From UBA3871 sp002392265 (lineage in GTDB: Bacteria; Bacillota; Clostridia; Peptostreptococcales; Anaerovoracaceae): a stretch of 56,321 bases of DNA. Position 1 is the stretch's first letter; every line of letters begins with the position of its first letter. The notes under the pieces are model-generated. The model did not search any database. It was not told the origin of the DNA and saw only the letters and a program-made list of their open reading frames with translations. The translations under genes were made by a program, and so were the position numbers. The stretch lies in contig CAMOGS010000067.1 in NCBI GenBank assembly GCA_946614255.1, positions 1 to 56,321 of the forward strand, written 5' to 3'. This document shows, piece after piece, positions 43,747 to 52,143 of the stretch.

Positions 43747-43790
43747 TTGAAAAAAATCACGTCTTACAGTATAATGTATATACAGTATAA
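43747..43790 (+). promoter_or_regulatory. Promoter and likely autoregulatory site of the toxin-antitoxin pair
   Basis: TTGAAA (43747-43752) and TATAAT (43770-43775) are 17 bases apart. ACAGTATAA occurs at 43766-43774 and again at 43782-43790, overlapping the -10 and start region, as expected for MazE-type autorepression. Confidence 0.75.
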
Positions 43791-43803
43791 CGGAGGTGAT
43801 TGT

Positions 43804-44046
43804 ATGGAACAGGTAGCAATCAGAGCATGGGGTAACAGCCAAGGCATCAGAATCCCTAAGGAGATACTCACACAGTTACAGCTGAATATCTCGGATGTAT
43901 TAGAGCTTGAAGTAGAGAATGGCGCAATTATTCTCAAAAAGAAATTTGTTCACAAGACTTTTGAACAGCGGTTGGCCGAATATGGCGGCAAAATTTCGGT
44001 TTGTGACTTCGATTGGGGCGAACCCGAAGGGAGAGAGATTTTATGA
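43804..44046 (+). CDS. AbrB/MazE-family antitoxin
   Basis: The 80-residue protein starts MEQVAIRAWGNSQGIRIPKEIL, a swapped-hairpin AbrB DNA-binding domain as in MazE. It has a C-terminal tail that probably wraps the toxin (FEQRLAEYGGKISVCDFDW). The ATG at 43804 follows GGAGGTGATT; an upstream in-frame ATG lies in the promoter region and is not used. Its stop overlaps the toxin start (ATGA). Confidence 0.9.
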   Translation: MEQVAIRAWGNSQGIRIPKEILTQLQLNISDVLELEVENGAIILKKKFVHKTFEQRLAEYGGKISVCDFDWGEPEGREIL

Positions 44047-44354
44047 ACAAGTTTAGCCAAGGGGATATAATAAAAATAAACAGCTTCCCGAAAAAGCTGT
44101 TTATTATAGTCAGCAACAATGCATTTATCAGAGCTACCGGCATGTTTCATGTTTGTCCTATGCTACCTGACATCCCTGCAGGCCCTGTCCACATTGTTGC
44201 AAAAGGAAATGCCGATACGGAAGGGACCGCTATATGCGAGCAAATAAAGACGGTTGACCCAAAGGCGCGCGCTTGCATCAAGGTTGACAGCCTGCCTTAC
44301 GATAAAATCATGGATATCTCAGATGCCGTGCAGGGGATATTTGAATATGACTAA
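44043..44354 (+). CDS. MazF/PemK-family toxin
   Basis: The 103-residue protein begins MNKFSQGDIIKINSFPKK and has FIIVSNNAF, FHVCPMLPD and ICEQIKTVDPKAR, the SH3-like MazF fold with the conserved QIKTVD element. MazF toxins cleave mRNA at short sites. The start at 44043 overlaps the antitoxin stop by four bases. It is one of several accessory genes beside repeat element D. Confidence 0.9.
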   Translation: MNKFSQGDIIKINSFPKKLFIIVSNNAFIRATGMFHVCPMLPDIPAGPVHIVAKGNADTEGTAICEQIKTVDPKARACIKVDSLPYDKIMDISDAVQGIFEYD

Positions 44355-44362
44355 ACACAAAA

Positions 44363-44391
44363 AGCAGCCCTTCCGAGCTGCCTTTAGTTTT
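44363..44391 (+). terminator. Weak terminator after the toxin gene
   Basis: GCAGC...GCTGC hairpin followed by CTTTAGTTTT. Confidence 0.55.
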
Positions 44392-44430
44392 CTTGGGATG
44401 TTTTCACATTCAATATCCTAACCCAATTCC

Positions 44431-44886
44431 CTAAAAAACCGTCACCTCTTCGAGCACCTTCACGAAGCCCTCGAGGCCGATCCTATCCTCTTCATCAAAG
44501 CGTCCGAGGCTGGGGCTGTCAATGTCAAGGACGCCCACAATCTTGCCGCCCGAATGTATTGGCACGACAATCTCCGAGTTCGACGCGCTGTCACAGGCAA
44601 TGTGACCCGGAAATTCGTGGACATTTTTAACCAGCTGGGTTTTGTCCTCCGCAACTGCGGTTCCGCAAACGCCGCGCCCGATTTCTATGCGAACGCAGGC
44701 CACCTTTCCCTGGAACGGTCCTAGGAGCAAAGCCCCTTCGTTCATCAGGTAAAAGCCCGCCCAGTTGAGGTCGTCCATCCCGTCATAGAGGATGGCTGAC
44801 GCATTTGAAAGCATGGGCATATAGTGCGATGACGCCTCCGAAAGAGAGCGCAGCTGCTCTGACATAAGCTTGTAATTTGTTGACAT
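44431..44886 (-). CDS. msrC: GAF-domain free methionine-(R)-sulfoxide reductase
   Basis: The 151-residue GAF protein has WAGFYLM, the LLGPFQGKVACVRIEIGRGVCGTA block with two cysteines, and HIACDSASNSEIVVPI with the third. This is the three-cysteine pattern of fRMsr enzymes that reduce free methionine sulfoxide. It lies 31 bases downstream of metK in the same direction, linking methionine repair to S-adenosylmethionine synthesis; both may be under the SAM riboswitch. Confidence 0.92.
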   Translation of the reverse strand: MSTNYKLMSEQLRSLSEASSHYMPMLSNASAILYDGMDDLNWAGFYLMNEGALLLGPFQGKVACVRIEIGRGVCGTAVAEDKTQLVKNVHEFPGHIACDSASNSEIVVPIHSGGKIVGVLDIDSPSLGRFDEEDRIGLEGFVKVLEEVTVF

Positions 44887-44917
44887 TTCTCACCTACCGA
44901 TATTTCTACAGCTATTC

Positions 44918-46099
44918 CTACAGATACTTCTTCAGATCGCTGACTCTGTCGGTGTGCTCCCAAGGGAGATCGACGTCGGTTCTGCCGAAGTGGCCGTATG
45001 CTGCGGTCTGACGGTAGATTGGACGACGGAGGTTCAGGTCGCGGATGATTGCTGCAGGACGGAAGTCGAATTCCTTGCCCACGATTTCAGCGATCTTTTC
45101 GTCGTCGAGCTTGCCTGTGCCGAACGTGTCAACCATGATGGATACAGGTCTTGCAATACCGATAGCGTAAGCGAGCTGGATCTCGCACTTGTCAGCGAGG
45201 CCTGCCGCTACAACGTTCTTTGCCGCATAGCGAGCTGCATAAGCTGCGGAACGGTCAACCTTTGTAGGGTCCTTGCCGGAGAATGCGCCGCCGCCATGTC
45301 TTGCATAGCCGCCGTAGGTGTCTACGATAATCTTACGGCCTGTAAGTCCGGAGTCTCCGTGAGGTCCGCCGATAACGAATCTGCCTGTAGGATTTACGTA
45401 GTACTTTGTCTGATCGTCGAGCAGCTCAGCCGGTACGATTGGCTTGATTACATACTCGATGAGGTCTTTCTTTATCTGGTCCTGAGTTACGTCAGGATCG
45501 TGCTGAGTGGAGATAAGGATTGTGTCGATGCGAACAACCTTGTCACCGTCGTACTCTACTGTAACCTGAGTCTTGCCGTCCGGACGGAGATACTTTAATG
45601 TGCCGTCCTTTCTAACCTTTGTGAGCTGCAGTGCGAGCTTGTGTGCAGTCTCGATAGGCATAGGCATCAGTTCAGGTGTCTCGTTGCAGGCATAGCCGAA
45701 CATCATACCCTGGTCGCCGGCGCCTGTCTTGTCGATGGCTTCGTCGTTTAATGTGCCGTCCTTGTACTCGAGAGCCTTGTCAACGCCGAGCGCGATGTCG
45801 CCGGACTGCTCGTCGATAGCCTGAAGAACTGCGCAAGTGTTGCCGTCATAGCCATACTCGCTCTTGTCGTATCCGATGTCGCAGATAACTCCGCGAACAA
45901 TCTTTGGAATATCAACATAGCAGGATGTGCTGATTTCGCCCATTACCATTGCATAGCCTGTAGTAGCTGTGGTCTCGCAGGCAACACGGCCGTTAGGGTC
46001 CTTTTCAAAAATCGCGTCCAGAATCGCATCGGAAATCTGATCGCAAAGCTTGTCAGGATGGCCTTCTGTTACTGATTCGGATGTAAATAACTTTCTCAT
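44918..46099 (-). CDS. metK: S-adenosylmethionine synthetase
   Basis: The 393-residue enzyme makes S-adenosylmethionine from methionine and ATP. Conserved stretches are FTSESVTEGHPDKLCDQISD, GAGDQGMMFGYA and GGHGDSG-like GGPHGDSGLTGRKI, plus GGGAFSGKDPTKVDRSAAY. The leader carries a SAM-I riboswitch with terminator, so rising SAM should stop transcription. GGAG lies before the ATG. Confidence 0.98.
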   Translation of the reverse strand: MRKLFTSESVTEGHPDKLCDQISDAILDAIFEKDPNGRVACETTATTGYAMVMGEISTSCYVDIPKIVRGVICDIGYDKSEYGYDGNTCAVLQAIDEQSGDIALGVDKALEYKDGTLNDEAIDKTGAGDQGMMFGYACNETPELMPMPIETAHKLALQLTKVRKDGTLKYLRPDGKTQVTVEYDGDKVVRIDTILISTQHDPDVTQDQIKKDLIEYVIKPIVPAELLDDQTKYYVNPTGRFVIGGPHGDSGLTGRKIIVDTYGGYARHGGGAFSGKDPTKVDRSAAYAARYAAKNVVAAGLADKCEIQLAYAIGIARPVSIMVDTFGTGKLDDEKIAEIVGKEFDFRPAAIIRDLNLRRPIYRQTAAYGHFGRTDVDLPWEHTDRVSDLKKYL

Positions 46100-46121
46100 T
46101 CTTTTCTCCTTTCAATCAAAA

Positions 46122-46142
46122 AGCCCCTTGCGAGAAGGGGCT
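46122..46142 (-). terminator. Expression-platform terminator of the metK riboswitch
   Basis: Read leftward, AGCCCCTT-CTCGC-AAGGGGCT is followed by TTTTTG, 23 bases before the metK start and just after the aptamer. Confidence 0.9.
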
Positions 46143-46149
46143 GAAATAC

Positions 46150-46280
46150 TGTTTTCTTTCCCCTCATCTCTCAGGTCGCATGTACCTGCAGGAATTAGCA
46201 CCTTAATGAACCGCTTTCGCAGCTCCTCAGGTTGCCGGACTTCATAGGGCCTGTCCCTCAGTCACTCTTGATAAAGGCTT
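46150..46280 (-). ncRNA. SAM-I (S-box) riboswitch
   Basis: The leftward strand shows the S-box core in order: TTATCAAGAGTGACTGAGGG, then ACAGGCCC, TATGAAGTCCGGCAACC, a P3/P4 region, GGTGCTAATTCCTGC and ACCTGAGAGATGAGG closing the aptamer. It is followed by a terminator hairpin. It senses S-adenosylmethionine and controls metK, probably also msrC. Confidence 0.95.
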
Positions 46281-46313
46281 TTCGATATTCATCTTTAGAT
46301 TTAAGTTAAGCTA

Positions 46314-46342
46314 ATTATATTCACTTGGCAGTTAACTGTCAA
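46314..46342 (-). promoter_or_regulatory. metK promoter
   Basis: Read leftward, TTGACA (46337-46342) and TATAAT (46314-46319) are 17 bases apart, placing the transcript start just before the riboswitch. A 10-bp palindrome CAGTTAACTG lies in the spacer. Confidence 0.85.
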
Positions 46343-46351
46343 GCGGTTTGG

Positions 46352-47587
46352 CTAATTTTTTCCATCGGGTCCGCTCGGAGTGTCCTGTCTGATCAGGTCG
46401 ACGAATTCATTGAAATCTTCGATTCCGCTGCTGATATATTCGTAAATCAGCGGCTCTTTAAATTCGTACTTCGCAGTTGGGAACAGCCTGCCGGCAATGC
46501 GCGAGCTTTTGAGCTCGTGCTCGAGCTGCATGATGGACGTCAGCGTGTAAGCCGCTGCAATTATCTGACCCCTCGATACGAAATATATACCCTCCACATC
46601 GTCGTTCAAACGAAAAACTCTCTTTTTCACATGATCGTTATTCGGGCAGAAGCGCAGGTACAAGCTTCCGGCCTCCTGCTCCGAAGCCACCGCACGCTCC
46701 ACCAGATCCGGGCAGCTGCTTTCAAACAGCTCCACACCGCCGTCGTAAGTGTAGTTTGTGACATACTCAGACTTGCGCAGCTTCATCGAAGCCTCCTGCG
46801 GACTGATGCGCATCGAGCTGAGGGCGTGGTAGTCGATAATCCGGTGCTCCTTGTCCACCGTCAGCTGGCTTACGACCAGCAGATAGTCTTCGGTGCAGTC
46901 GAGCAGAGTCTCCGCCATGTAGGTGCACTCCTCGCCGGCCGTGTCGATGTCGATGGTGTTCATGACCATTGTGGAGATCGGCACGGTTTCCATCTGGTTC
47001 AGCAAAATGTTCCCCTTTATCAGATGTGCCGCAGCCGAGAAGTCCTTGCCCGCCAGACGCATCAGGAAATAGTGTATGGCCTGGTAATTGTTGACTATAG
47101 GCGTGCAGATTTTGTTCATTATGCTTGCGCGCTCTTTTGCTGAAAACTCAACCGGATTTGAGATAAGATACATGTATTCCTCTCTCTTGTCCGGGAGCGG
47201 CTGATTTTTGCTGAGATTGAAATCAACAAAGGTCTTTAATAGCCACAAAAGCTCTGACTCTCCGATTGGTATCTTCTTTCCGCCGAGACCGCCAAAGAGG
47301 TTGCTTTCTATCTTTTTTACGGTCTCCTTGTCGTCGCCGCAGACGGATGCGTATTCCTCAAAGCCGTATTCCTCGGTCTCGAAATAAAAGAACTGGCTGA
47401 AATCTTCTTCCTTTTCGGGTGCTCTGTAGTATGTTACCTTCCAGTGTGCAAACACGCCAACAACACCCATCAGGCGGGTGTCGGTAACGTAGCTGTCTAT
47501 CAGTCGCATGCTTGCCATGCTCGGTGGCAGATTGGAGCCACCACGGTAAACATCAAATTTGCGGGTTTTGCCTTGCATACCTTGCAT
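46352..47587 (-). CDS. Conserved protein of unknown function, partner of an AraC regulator
   Basis: The protein has about 411 residues with no signal peptide or membrane segment. No family is recognised. The N-terminus (KFDVYRGGSNLPPSMASMRLIDSY) and the central CPDLVERAVASEQEAGSLYLRF look globular. The ATG at 47587 is chosen because GGGAG lies seven bases before it; an earlier frame start at 47605 would overlap the regulator. It begins five bases after the AraC gene stop, so the two are co-transcribed and may act together. Confidence 0.7.
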   Translation of the reverse strand: MQGMQGKTRKFDVYRGGSNLPPSMASMRLIDSYVTDTRLMGVVGVFAHWKVTYYRAPEKEEDFSQFFYFETEEYGFEEYASVCGDDKETVKKIESNLFGGLGGKKIPIGESELLWLLKTFVDFNLSKNQPLPDKREEYMYLISNPVEFSAKERASIMNKICTPIVNNYQAIHYFLMRLAGKDFSAAAHLIKGNILLNQMETVPISTMVMNTIDIDTAGEECTYMAETLLDCTEDYLLVVSQLTVDKEHRIIDYHALSSMRISPQEASMKLRKSEYVTNYTYDGGVELFESSCPDLVERAVASEQEAGSLYLRFCPNNDHVKKRVFRLNDDVEGIYFVSRGQIIAAAYTLTSIMQLEHELKSSRIAGRLFPTAKYEFKEPLIYEYISSGIEDFNEFVDLIRQDTPSGPDGKN

Positions 47588-47591
47588 TTTT

Positions 47592-49124
47592 CTACTCCCT
47601 GTCAAGAAGGATGAGTTCTGCGCTCACGCCGCTTAAGGTGTTCATCAGGCTCAGCGTGTCGGAAACGGTGACGCGGCTGAAGTCGATGTGCGGAAGCGTG
47701 GACCAGTTATTTACAATAGCCTGTCTGGTGCCTGTCGCACTGCGGTGACGGATGGCATCCTCGTAGGCGGAAATGACGTTGTCGCGAGTCAGCGTATAGC
47801 GGCTTACACGGTAGTCGCCGGAAAGTCCGCCCATGCGAATCAGGAACTCGGTCTCTTCCTCGTACTCGCGCACGAGCTCAAGAGCCTTGTCCTTTGTGGT
47901 GAGACCTGCGAGGCGGTCCTTTAGCTGCTCGTCAACATTGTAAATCAGAATGCTCATGCTGACGATGTCCTTTTCAGACTTGCTCGCAGTGGTAATTATG
48001 TAGTTCGGGCCTGATGCGAGAACGGTCTCCTTCAGGCTCTTTAAGAGATTGTACGGTCTTGCAATCGGCTTCATAACTTCGCGGCCGAAAAGCTCTGCCT
48101 GGAACAGGAACTCGCCCGGATTCAGGAAGGCTTCAGGCAGGTTTACATCAATGATGGTCGAGCGGGATTTCTGCTTGCCCGCATAGTCGGAATATACGCC
48201 CTTTACGAGCTTTTTTATTGCGAACTCAATATTGTCCGGATTGCTGCGCTCGTACTCTGCTTGCGACTCGTGGCTGATGGTTTTGCCGTTGTAAGCCTTG
48301 CGGTACTCGCTCGGTGTCATGCCAAACCAGGTCTGGAAGTGCTTTATGTAGTAGCGTACAGCCGAAAAGCCCGACTCCTCTGCTATTGCACCAATCTTTT
48401 TGTTTGTGCCCAGCAGCAGCTTTTCGGATTCTTCGACTCTGATAAACGAAAGGAGCTCCTGGAATGAAAGGCCCGTCGCCTCTTTGATTACGTGTGAAAG
48501 GTAGTAAATCGAGAGGTGCTCTTTGTCGGCGATTTCCGACAGAGTCAGCTTGCGCATGTAGTTTTCGTGCATGTAGTCGGTGATGCGGTTCAGGCGGCCT
48601 GCGAGGATTTTGTCGCCGCGGTTCTTTACGCCGTTAACAAACTTGCCGTCCTCCATCACGAAATATCTGAAGTCCGAAAGGAGGCAGGAGATCAGGTTGT
48701 GAGTTGACTCGATAACCTTTTGCTCGTAGCCGTAGCCCTTTTGGATTATTTCCATCATTATTTTGGCGAGAATTGTACGGAGCACATCGATGCTGTCGTC
48801 GTTGTCATCCTCCATGTCGGTGATGAAAAAGCTGTTTCTGAGGCCTTCGTAATAGTCAGAGAAATAGCGCATGTCCATCTGGAGCATCATGACCATATTC
48901 GGCTCGCCCGTGCTTTCGAAGCTATGTGTCTCGTTGTCGTTGATTATGTAGATGTCTCCCTTTTTAAGAGTGTACTGATAGTACCCGTTCTTTAAACCGA
49001 TGCTGCCATCGAGAACAAAAACCACTTCGATGTCTTCGTGGAAATGGATCGGGTAATTCTTTATGTCGGCCACAATAACGTTAACCGGCAGCTCTTCTTT
49101 GTAGACTGTTTTTTCCTTTAACAT
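47592..49124 (-). CDS. AraC-family regulator with cupin and a short GH39-like tail
   Basis: The 510-residue protein has an N-terminal cupin sensor (YPIHFHEDIEVVFVLDGSIGL, about 1-120). An AraC double HTH follows at about 185-290 (LTLSEIADKEHLSIYYLSHVIKEA... SGFSAVRYYIKHFQ). The C-terminal 220 residues contain KETVLASGPNYIIT, ILIYNV and the GLSGDYRVSRYTLTRDNVISAY segment. These resemble the beta-sandwich end of GH39 enzymes found fused to AraC regulators, but the catalytic barrel is missing. It is probably a sugar- or envelope-responsive regulator (inference). Confidence 0.82.
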   Translation of the reverse strand: MLKEKTVYKEELPVNVIVADIKNYPIHFHEDIEVVFVLDGSIGLKNGYYQYTLKKGDIYIINDNETHSFESTGEPNMVMMLQMDMRYFSDYYEGLRNSFFITDMEDDNDDSIDVLRTILAKIMMEIIQKGYGYEQKVIESTHNLISCLLSDFRYFVMEDGKFVNGVKNRGDKILAGRLNRITDYMHENYMRKLTLSEIADKEHLSIYYLSHVIKEATGLSFQELLSFIRVEESEKLLLGTNKKIGAIAEESGFSAVRYYIKHFQTWFGMTPSEYRKAYNGKTISHESQAEYERSNPDNIEFAIKKLVKGVYSDYAGKQKSRSTIIDVNLPEAFLNPGEFLFQAELFGREVMKPIARPYNLLKSLKETVLASGPNYIITTASKSEKDIVSMSILIYNVDEQLKDRLAGLTTKDKALELVREYEEETEFLIRMGGLSGDYRVSRYTLTRDNVISAYEDAIRHRSATGTRQAIVNNWSTLPHIDFSRVTVSDTLSLMNTLSGVSAELILLDRE

Positions 49125-49788
49125 AACTTCGTCTCCTATGAGGATTTTTACTATGCGATATGCATAAATATTATAACCTTGTAAAATTAATTTTCAAGGT
49201 TTTATGTAAACTGAACTGAATTGTGTGAAATTTAGTTTTCAACATAGTACAACTTGTTGATTTTCACACCTTTGGCGAGTTTTCCACATCTGGAAATGTG
49301 ATTGTATACAATTTTTCCCACAAGCTCCTGTGGAAAAGTCGATAGCCTTTTGTGGTTGATTTTTACAAGTTTGAAAGGTCATCGTCGAAAAGTCAATACC
49401 TATTTATCCACAGATTTTTGATTTGTTTTTATTGTTCTTTTTTTGCTTTCGAAATATCGCTAAAAATAGCGATTTACCATTTAAAACCTCTATGAATACG
49501 GGGGTTTTTTTACAAAATTGAACAGCGCCCTGTAAAATTACTACCTGTAATTTGCAAAGTATTTTCCATAAAATAACAAGCGTTGGAACTGCAACAAAAC
49601 CGCATCATTTCCGCACAATTATTTTCGGCATTAAGCATATTTTTAGTCTACGTGTCCAATATTTTTAGTAAACTTTGTTGCGAAATCATACCGCAAGTTT
49701 GTACGAATTGATATTATAATACCACAAGTTTTACAATTGTGGTATACTTATTTTAGATTTTAAATGTACAAATTTGAGGTGCCCAAAA
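49125..49788. other. 664-base AT-rich intergenic region with DnaA-box-like sites and repeated operator-like motifs
   Basis: No gene is visible. Sites seen: TTTTCCACA (49280-49288), TGTGGAAAA (49329-49337) and a perfect DnaA box TTATCCACA (49404-49412). Near the alaX-like gene, TACCACAA/TTGTGGTA arms (49720-49727, 49737-49744) form an inverted repeat, and its left part recurs at about 49688-49709. The region holds promoters for two divergent genes. Confidence 0.55.
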
Positions 49789-51135
49789 ATGAAGACTGAC
49801 AAAATATTCTATGATGATTTATATGCAAAATCCGGTAGCGCCCGGGTAACAAAAGCTACTGCAAAAGGCGATGCCGGCATCACACTGGAAATAGACCGGA
49901 CCATATTCTTCCCTACAGGAGGAGGGCAGAGCTGCGACCTCGGAAAGATAACCGCGGGCAGCACTGTTTGCGAAGTCTGCGAGGTTCACGAAGACAAAGA
50001 GCAGGTATATCACGAGCTTTGCTTTTCATCGCCAGACAAACGCGATGCGGCTCTCAAACTTTTGACCGAAGGCACCGAAGTCCGACTGGAGATAGACTGG
50101 GACCGCCGTTTCGATAATATGCAGCGTCACTGCGGCGAGCACATTCTTTCCGGTATCTTTTACCGTGAATACGGCGGCGTCAACCGTGGCTTTCACATGG
50201 GCGAGGACTATATGACCATCGATATCTCGCTCGAAGAAAAGCCTGAATACAAAGAGCTTACCTTTGATATGTGCAAGCATGTGGAGCTGTGCGCAAACGA
50301 GGTAATCTGGTCGAATGCGCCGGTAATCCGCCGTCTCTACGCAACGCGCGAGGAGTGCGAAGGCTTGCCGCTTCGTAAAAAGCTTGCTATAGAAAAGGAT
50401 ATCTCGATTGTGTGCGTCGGTGCGATTGAGAATGCTGCCGACTGCGTGGCTTGCTGCGGTACTCACCCCGCAACAGCGGGACAGGTGGGGCTGATAAAGA
50501 TCTTCAAGGTGGAGGTCAACAAAGGCATGTTCAGGGTCTACTGCGAAGCAGGCCGCCGCGCGTACCTAGATTACGAGTACAAGCACGATTTCTTTACTCA
50601 CATGGCAAACCGCCTTTCGGCAACAAATGCGACTATCTACGAGCAGCTCGCTCGTGATGACGCAAAGGTTCAGGCGGTCAGAAACGAGCTCTATCAGCTA
50701 AAGCGCTCAGTTATTTCGGAGCGTGCTTACAGCCTCGGTCTGTTCTTTAAAAAGCTGGCAGAGATGGATAAAATGGAAGTTCTGAACGACGAGATTTTTA
50801 CCAGAGAATATAACGATCTGCAGGTGGACGACCTCTTTGAAATAGGGAAGCAGCTGGATATGACATGCCTGCCGCGCCTGCTGATATTCGTATCGCGTCC
50901 GAACAAGACCTGCGTTTTGATTTCGAACGGTCTTTCGTGCGACTGCGCAAAGCTGGTAAAGGAAAATGCCGGTATCTACGGCGGCAAGGGCGGCGGCAGA
51001 AATACCTCCGCACGCGCGATTTTCCCTGACGAAGAGAGCATGGACATGTTCATTACCCTGTTAAAGACGCATCTCCTCGGCAAATACGAGGACAGCCTGT
51101 CCGCAGGCGGCACCACCAGCCGTCTTTTATCCTAG
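49789..51135 (+). CDS. AlaX-like alanyl-tRNA editing protein with DHHA1 domain
   Basis: The 448-residue protein resembles the editing half of alanyl-tRNA synthetase. FPTGGGQ lies near residue 45, HCGEH (His114, His118) and the later CCGTH supply the zinc-binding HxxxH...CxxxH. A coiled region and a DHHA1 C-terminal part (GIYGGKGGGRNTSARAIF) follow. It hydrolyses Ser- or Gly-mischarged tRNA-Ala in relatives. The ATG at 49789 follows GAGGTG; a TTG five codons earlier is not needed. Repeat cluster R6 begins immediately after the stop. Confidence 0.9.
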   Translation: MKTDKIFYDDLYAKSGSARVTKATAKGDAGITLEIDRTIFFPTGGGQSCDLGKITAGSTVCEVCEVHEDKEQVYHELCFSSPDKRDAALKLLTEGTEVRLEIDWDRRFDNMQRHCGEHILSGIFYREYGGVNRGFHMGEDYMTIDISLEEKPEYKELTFDMCKHVELCANEVIWSNAPVIRRLYATREECEGLPLRKKLAIEKDISIVCVGAIENAADCVACCGTHPATAGQVGLIKIFKVEVNKGMFRVYCEAGRRAYLDYEYKHDFFTHMANRLSATNATIYEQLARDDAKVQAVRNELYQLKRSVISERAYSLGLFFKKLAEMDKMEVLNDEIFTREYNDLQVDDLFEIGKQLDMTCLPRLLIFVSRPNKTCVLISNGLSCDCAKLVKENAGIYGGKGGGRNTSARAIFPDEESMDMFITLLKTHLLGKYEDSLSAGGTTSRLLS

Positions 51136-51195
51136 GCGAATCTGGGGACAGGCACCAAATTGGAAAAAAAGCTAATTTGGGGACAGGTTCCCTAG
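51136..51195. repeat. GGGGACAGGCACC repeat cluster R6
   Basis: Two forward-sense units (TCTGGGGACAGGCACC and TTTGGGGACAGG) start at the base after the alaX-like stop TAG. Confidence 0.88.
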
Positions 51196-51234
51196 ATACA
51201 GGCCCCCTACATTTAGAAAAGAAGTGAATTTTAA

Positions 51235-52143
51235 TTGAACAAAAAAGTTATTATCTATATATTTATGACCGCGCTATGCTTTGGAACGCTGGAAATTGCC
51301 GGCAAGATTGCAGGCAACAACCTCGACCCGTACCAATTTACGTTCTGGCGGTTCCTAATCGGCGCCACCGTGATTCTTCCCATCGCACTAAGCGAACAGC
51401 GCGAAAGGCAAAAAGCTGTCTCAGCGGGCGAAATTAAGCCCCACAAAGCGACCTTAAACGACGTGCTTATTGTAATCGCTGCCGGGGCAATCTGCGTCCC
51501 CATTTCGATGGGTATCGCGCAAGCAGGCATCATCCGCTCCAATGCGGCAACAGCTGCAGTCATCCTTGGCACAAACGGCATGTTCTCGATGGTCTGCGCA
51601 CACTTTCTCGCCGGCGAGAAAATGACAAAGACAAAGGTCGGCTTTCTGTTTATCGCACTGTTTGGCCTGCTGTTTATGATCTGCCCTTGGGACATCCAGC
51701 CGGGCAACACCATTCAAGGCGCACTGATGGTCCTCTTTGGCGCAATGCTGTTCGGTCTCTACACCGTAACCGGCAAGTTCGCCGGAAGGCGCATCGGCTC
51801 CATCACGCAAGCTGCAGGCAGCATGTATGCGGGCGCGGTTTTGCAGCTGGCTTACATACTAATCAGCGGGCGGCCTCTTTTGGAAGGAATGGCTGACAAC
51901 CTGCCGGTAATCATCTATGCCGGCATCGTCGTTACAGGCGGCGGATATCTGTTTATGTTTCTGACGATAAAGCATGCCGGCGTCCAGGTGAGTGCAATTT
52001 CATTCTTCCTTAAAATAGCGATTGCACCGCTTTTGTCGGTTATTGTGCTGGGCGAATCGCTCACGTGGAACTGCTTCCTCGGTATCGGGCTGGTACTGCT
52101 TTCGAGCTATTTAAATCTTCGGGAGAACCTGTCCCGAAATTAG
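51235..52143 (+). CDS. EamA/DMT-family exporter
   Basis: The 302-residue membrane protein has about ten hydrophobic helices in two EamA repeats. YQFTFWRFLIGA in the first and SAISFFLKIAIAPLLSVIVLGE in the second are typical. Such proteins export metabolites or amino acids. The likely start is TTG at 51235; an ATG 27 bases later is an alternative. Its last four codons and the TAG stop (LSRN-stop, CTGTCCCGAAATTAG) are encoded by repeat cluster R7. Confidence 0.85.
   Translation: MNKKVIIYIFMTALCFGTLEIAGKIAGNNLDPYQFTFWRFLIGATVILPIALSEQRERQKAVSAGEIKPHKATLNDVLIVIAAGAICVPISMGIAQAGIIRSNAATAAVILGTNGMFSMVCAHFLAGEKMTKTKVGFLFIALFGLLFMICPWDIQPGNTIQGALMVLFGAMLFGLYTVTGKFAGRRIGSITQAAGSMYAGAVLQLAYILISGRPLLEGMADNLPVIIYAGIVVTGGGYLFMFLTIKHAGVQVSAISFFLKIAIAPLLSVIVLGESLTWNCFLGIGLVLLSSYLNLRENLSRN

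Noticed and set aside
46240..46260. GGCCTGTCCCTCA as another unit of the GGGGACAGG repeat
   Set aside because: It is the conserved GGGACAGGCCC core of the SAM-I riboswitch, and the flanking bases do not match the repeat.
49125..49788. Chromosomal replication origin
   Set aside because: Only one perfect DnaA box and two near matches, with no dnaA, dnaN or other origin-associated gene nearby.
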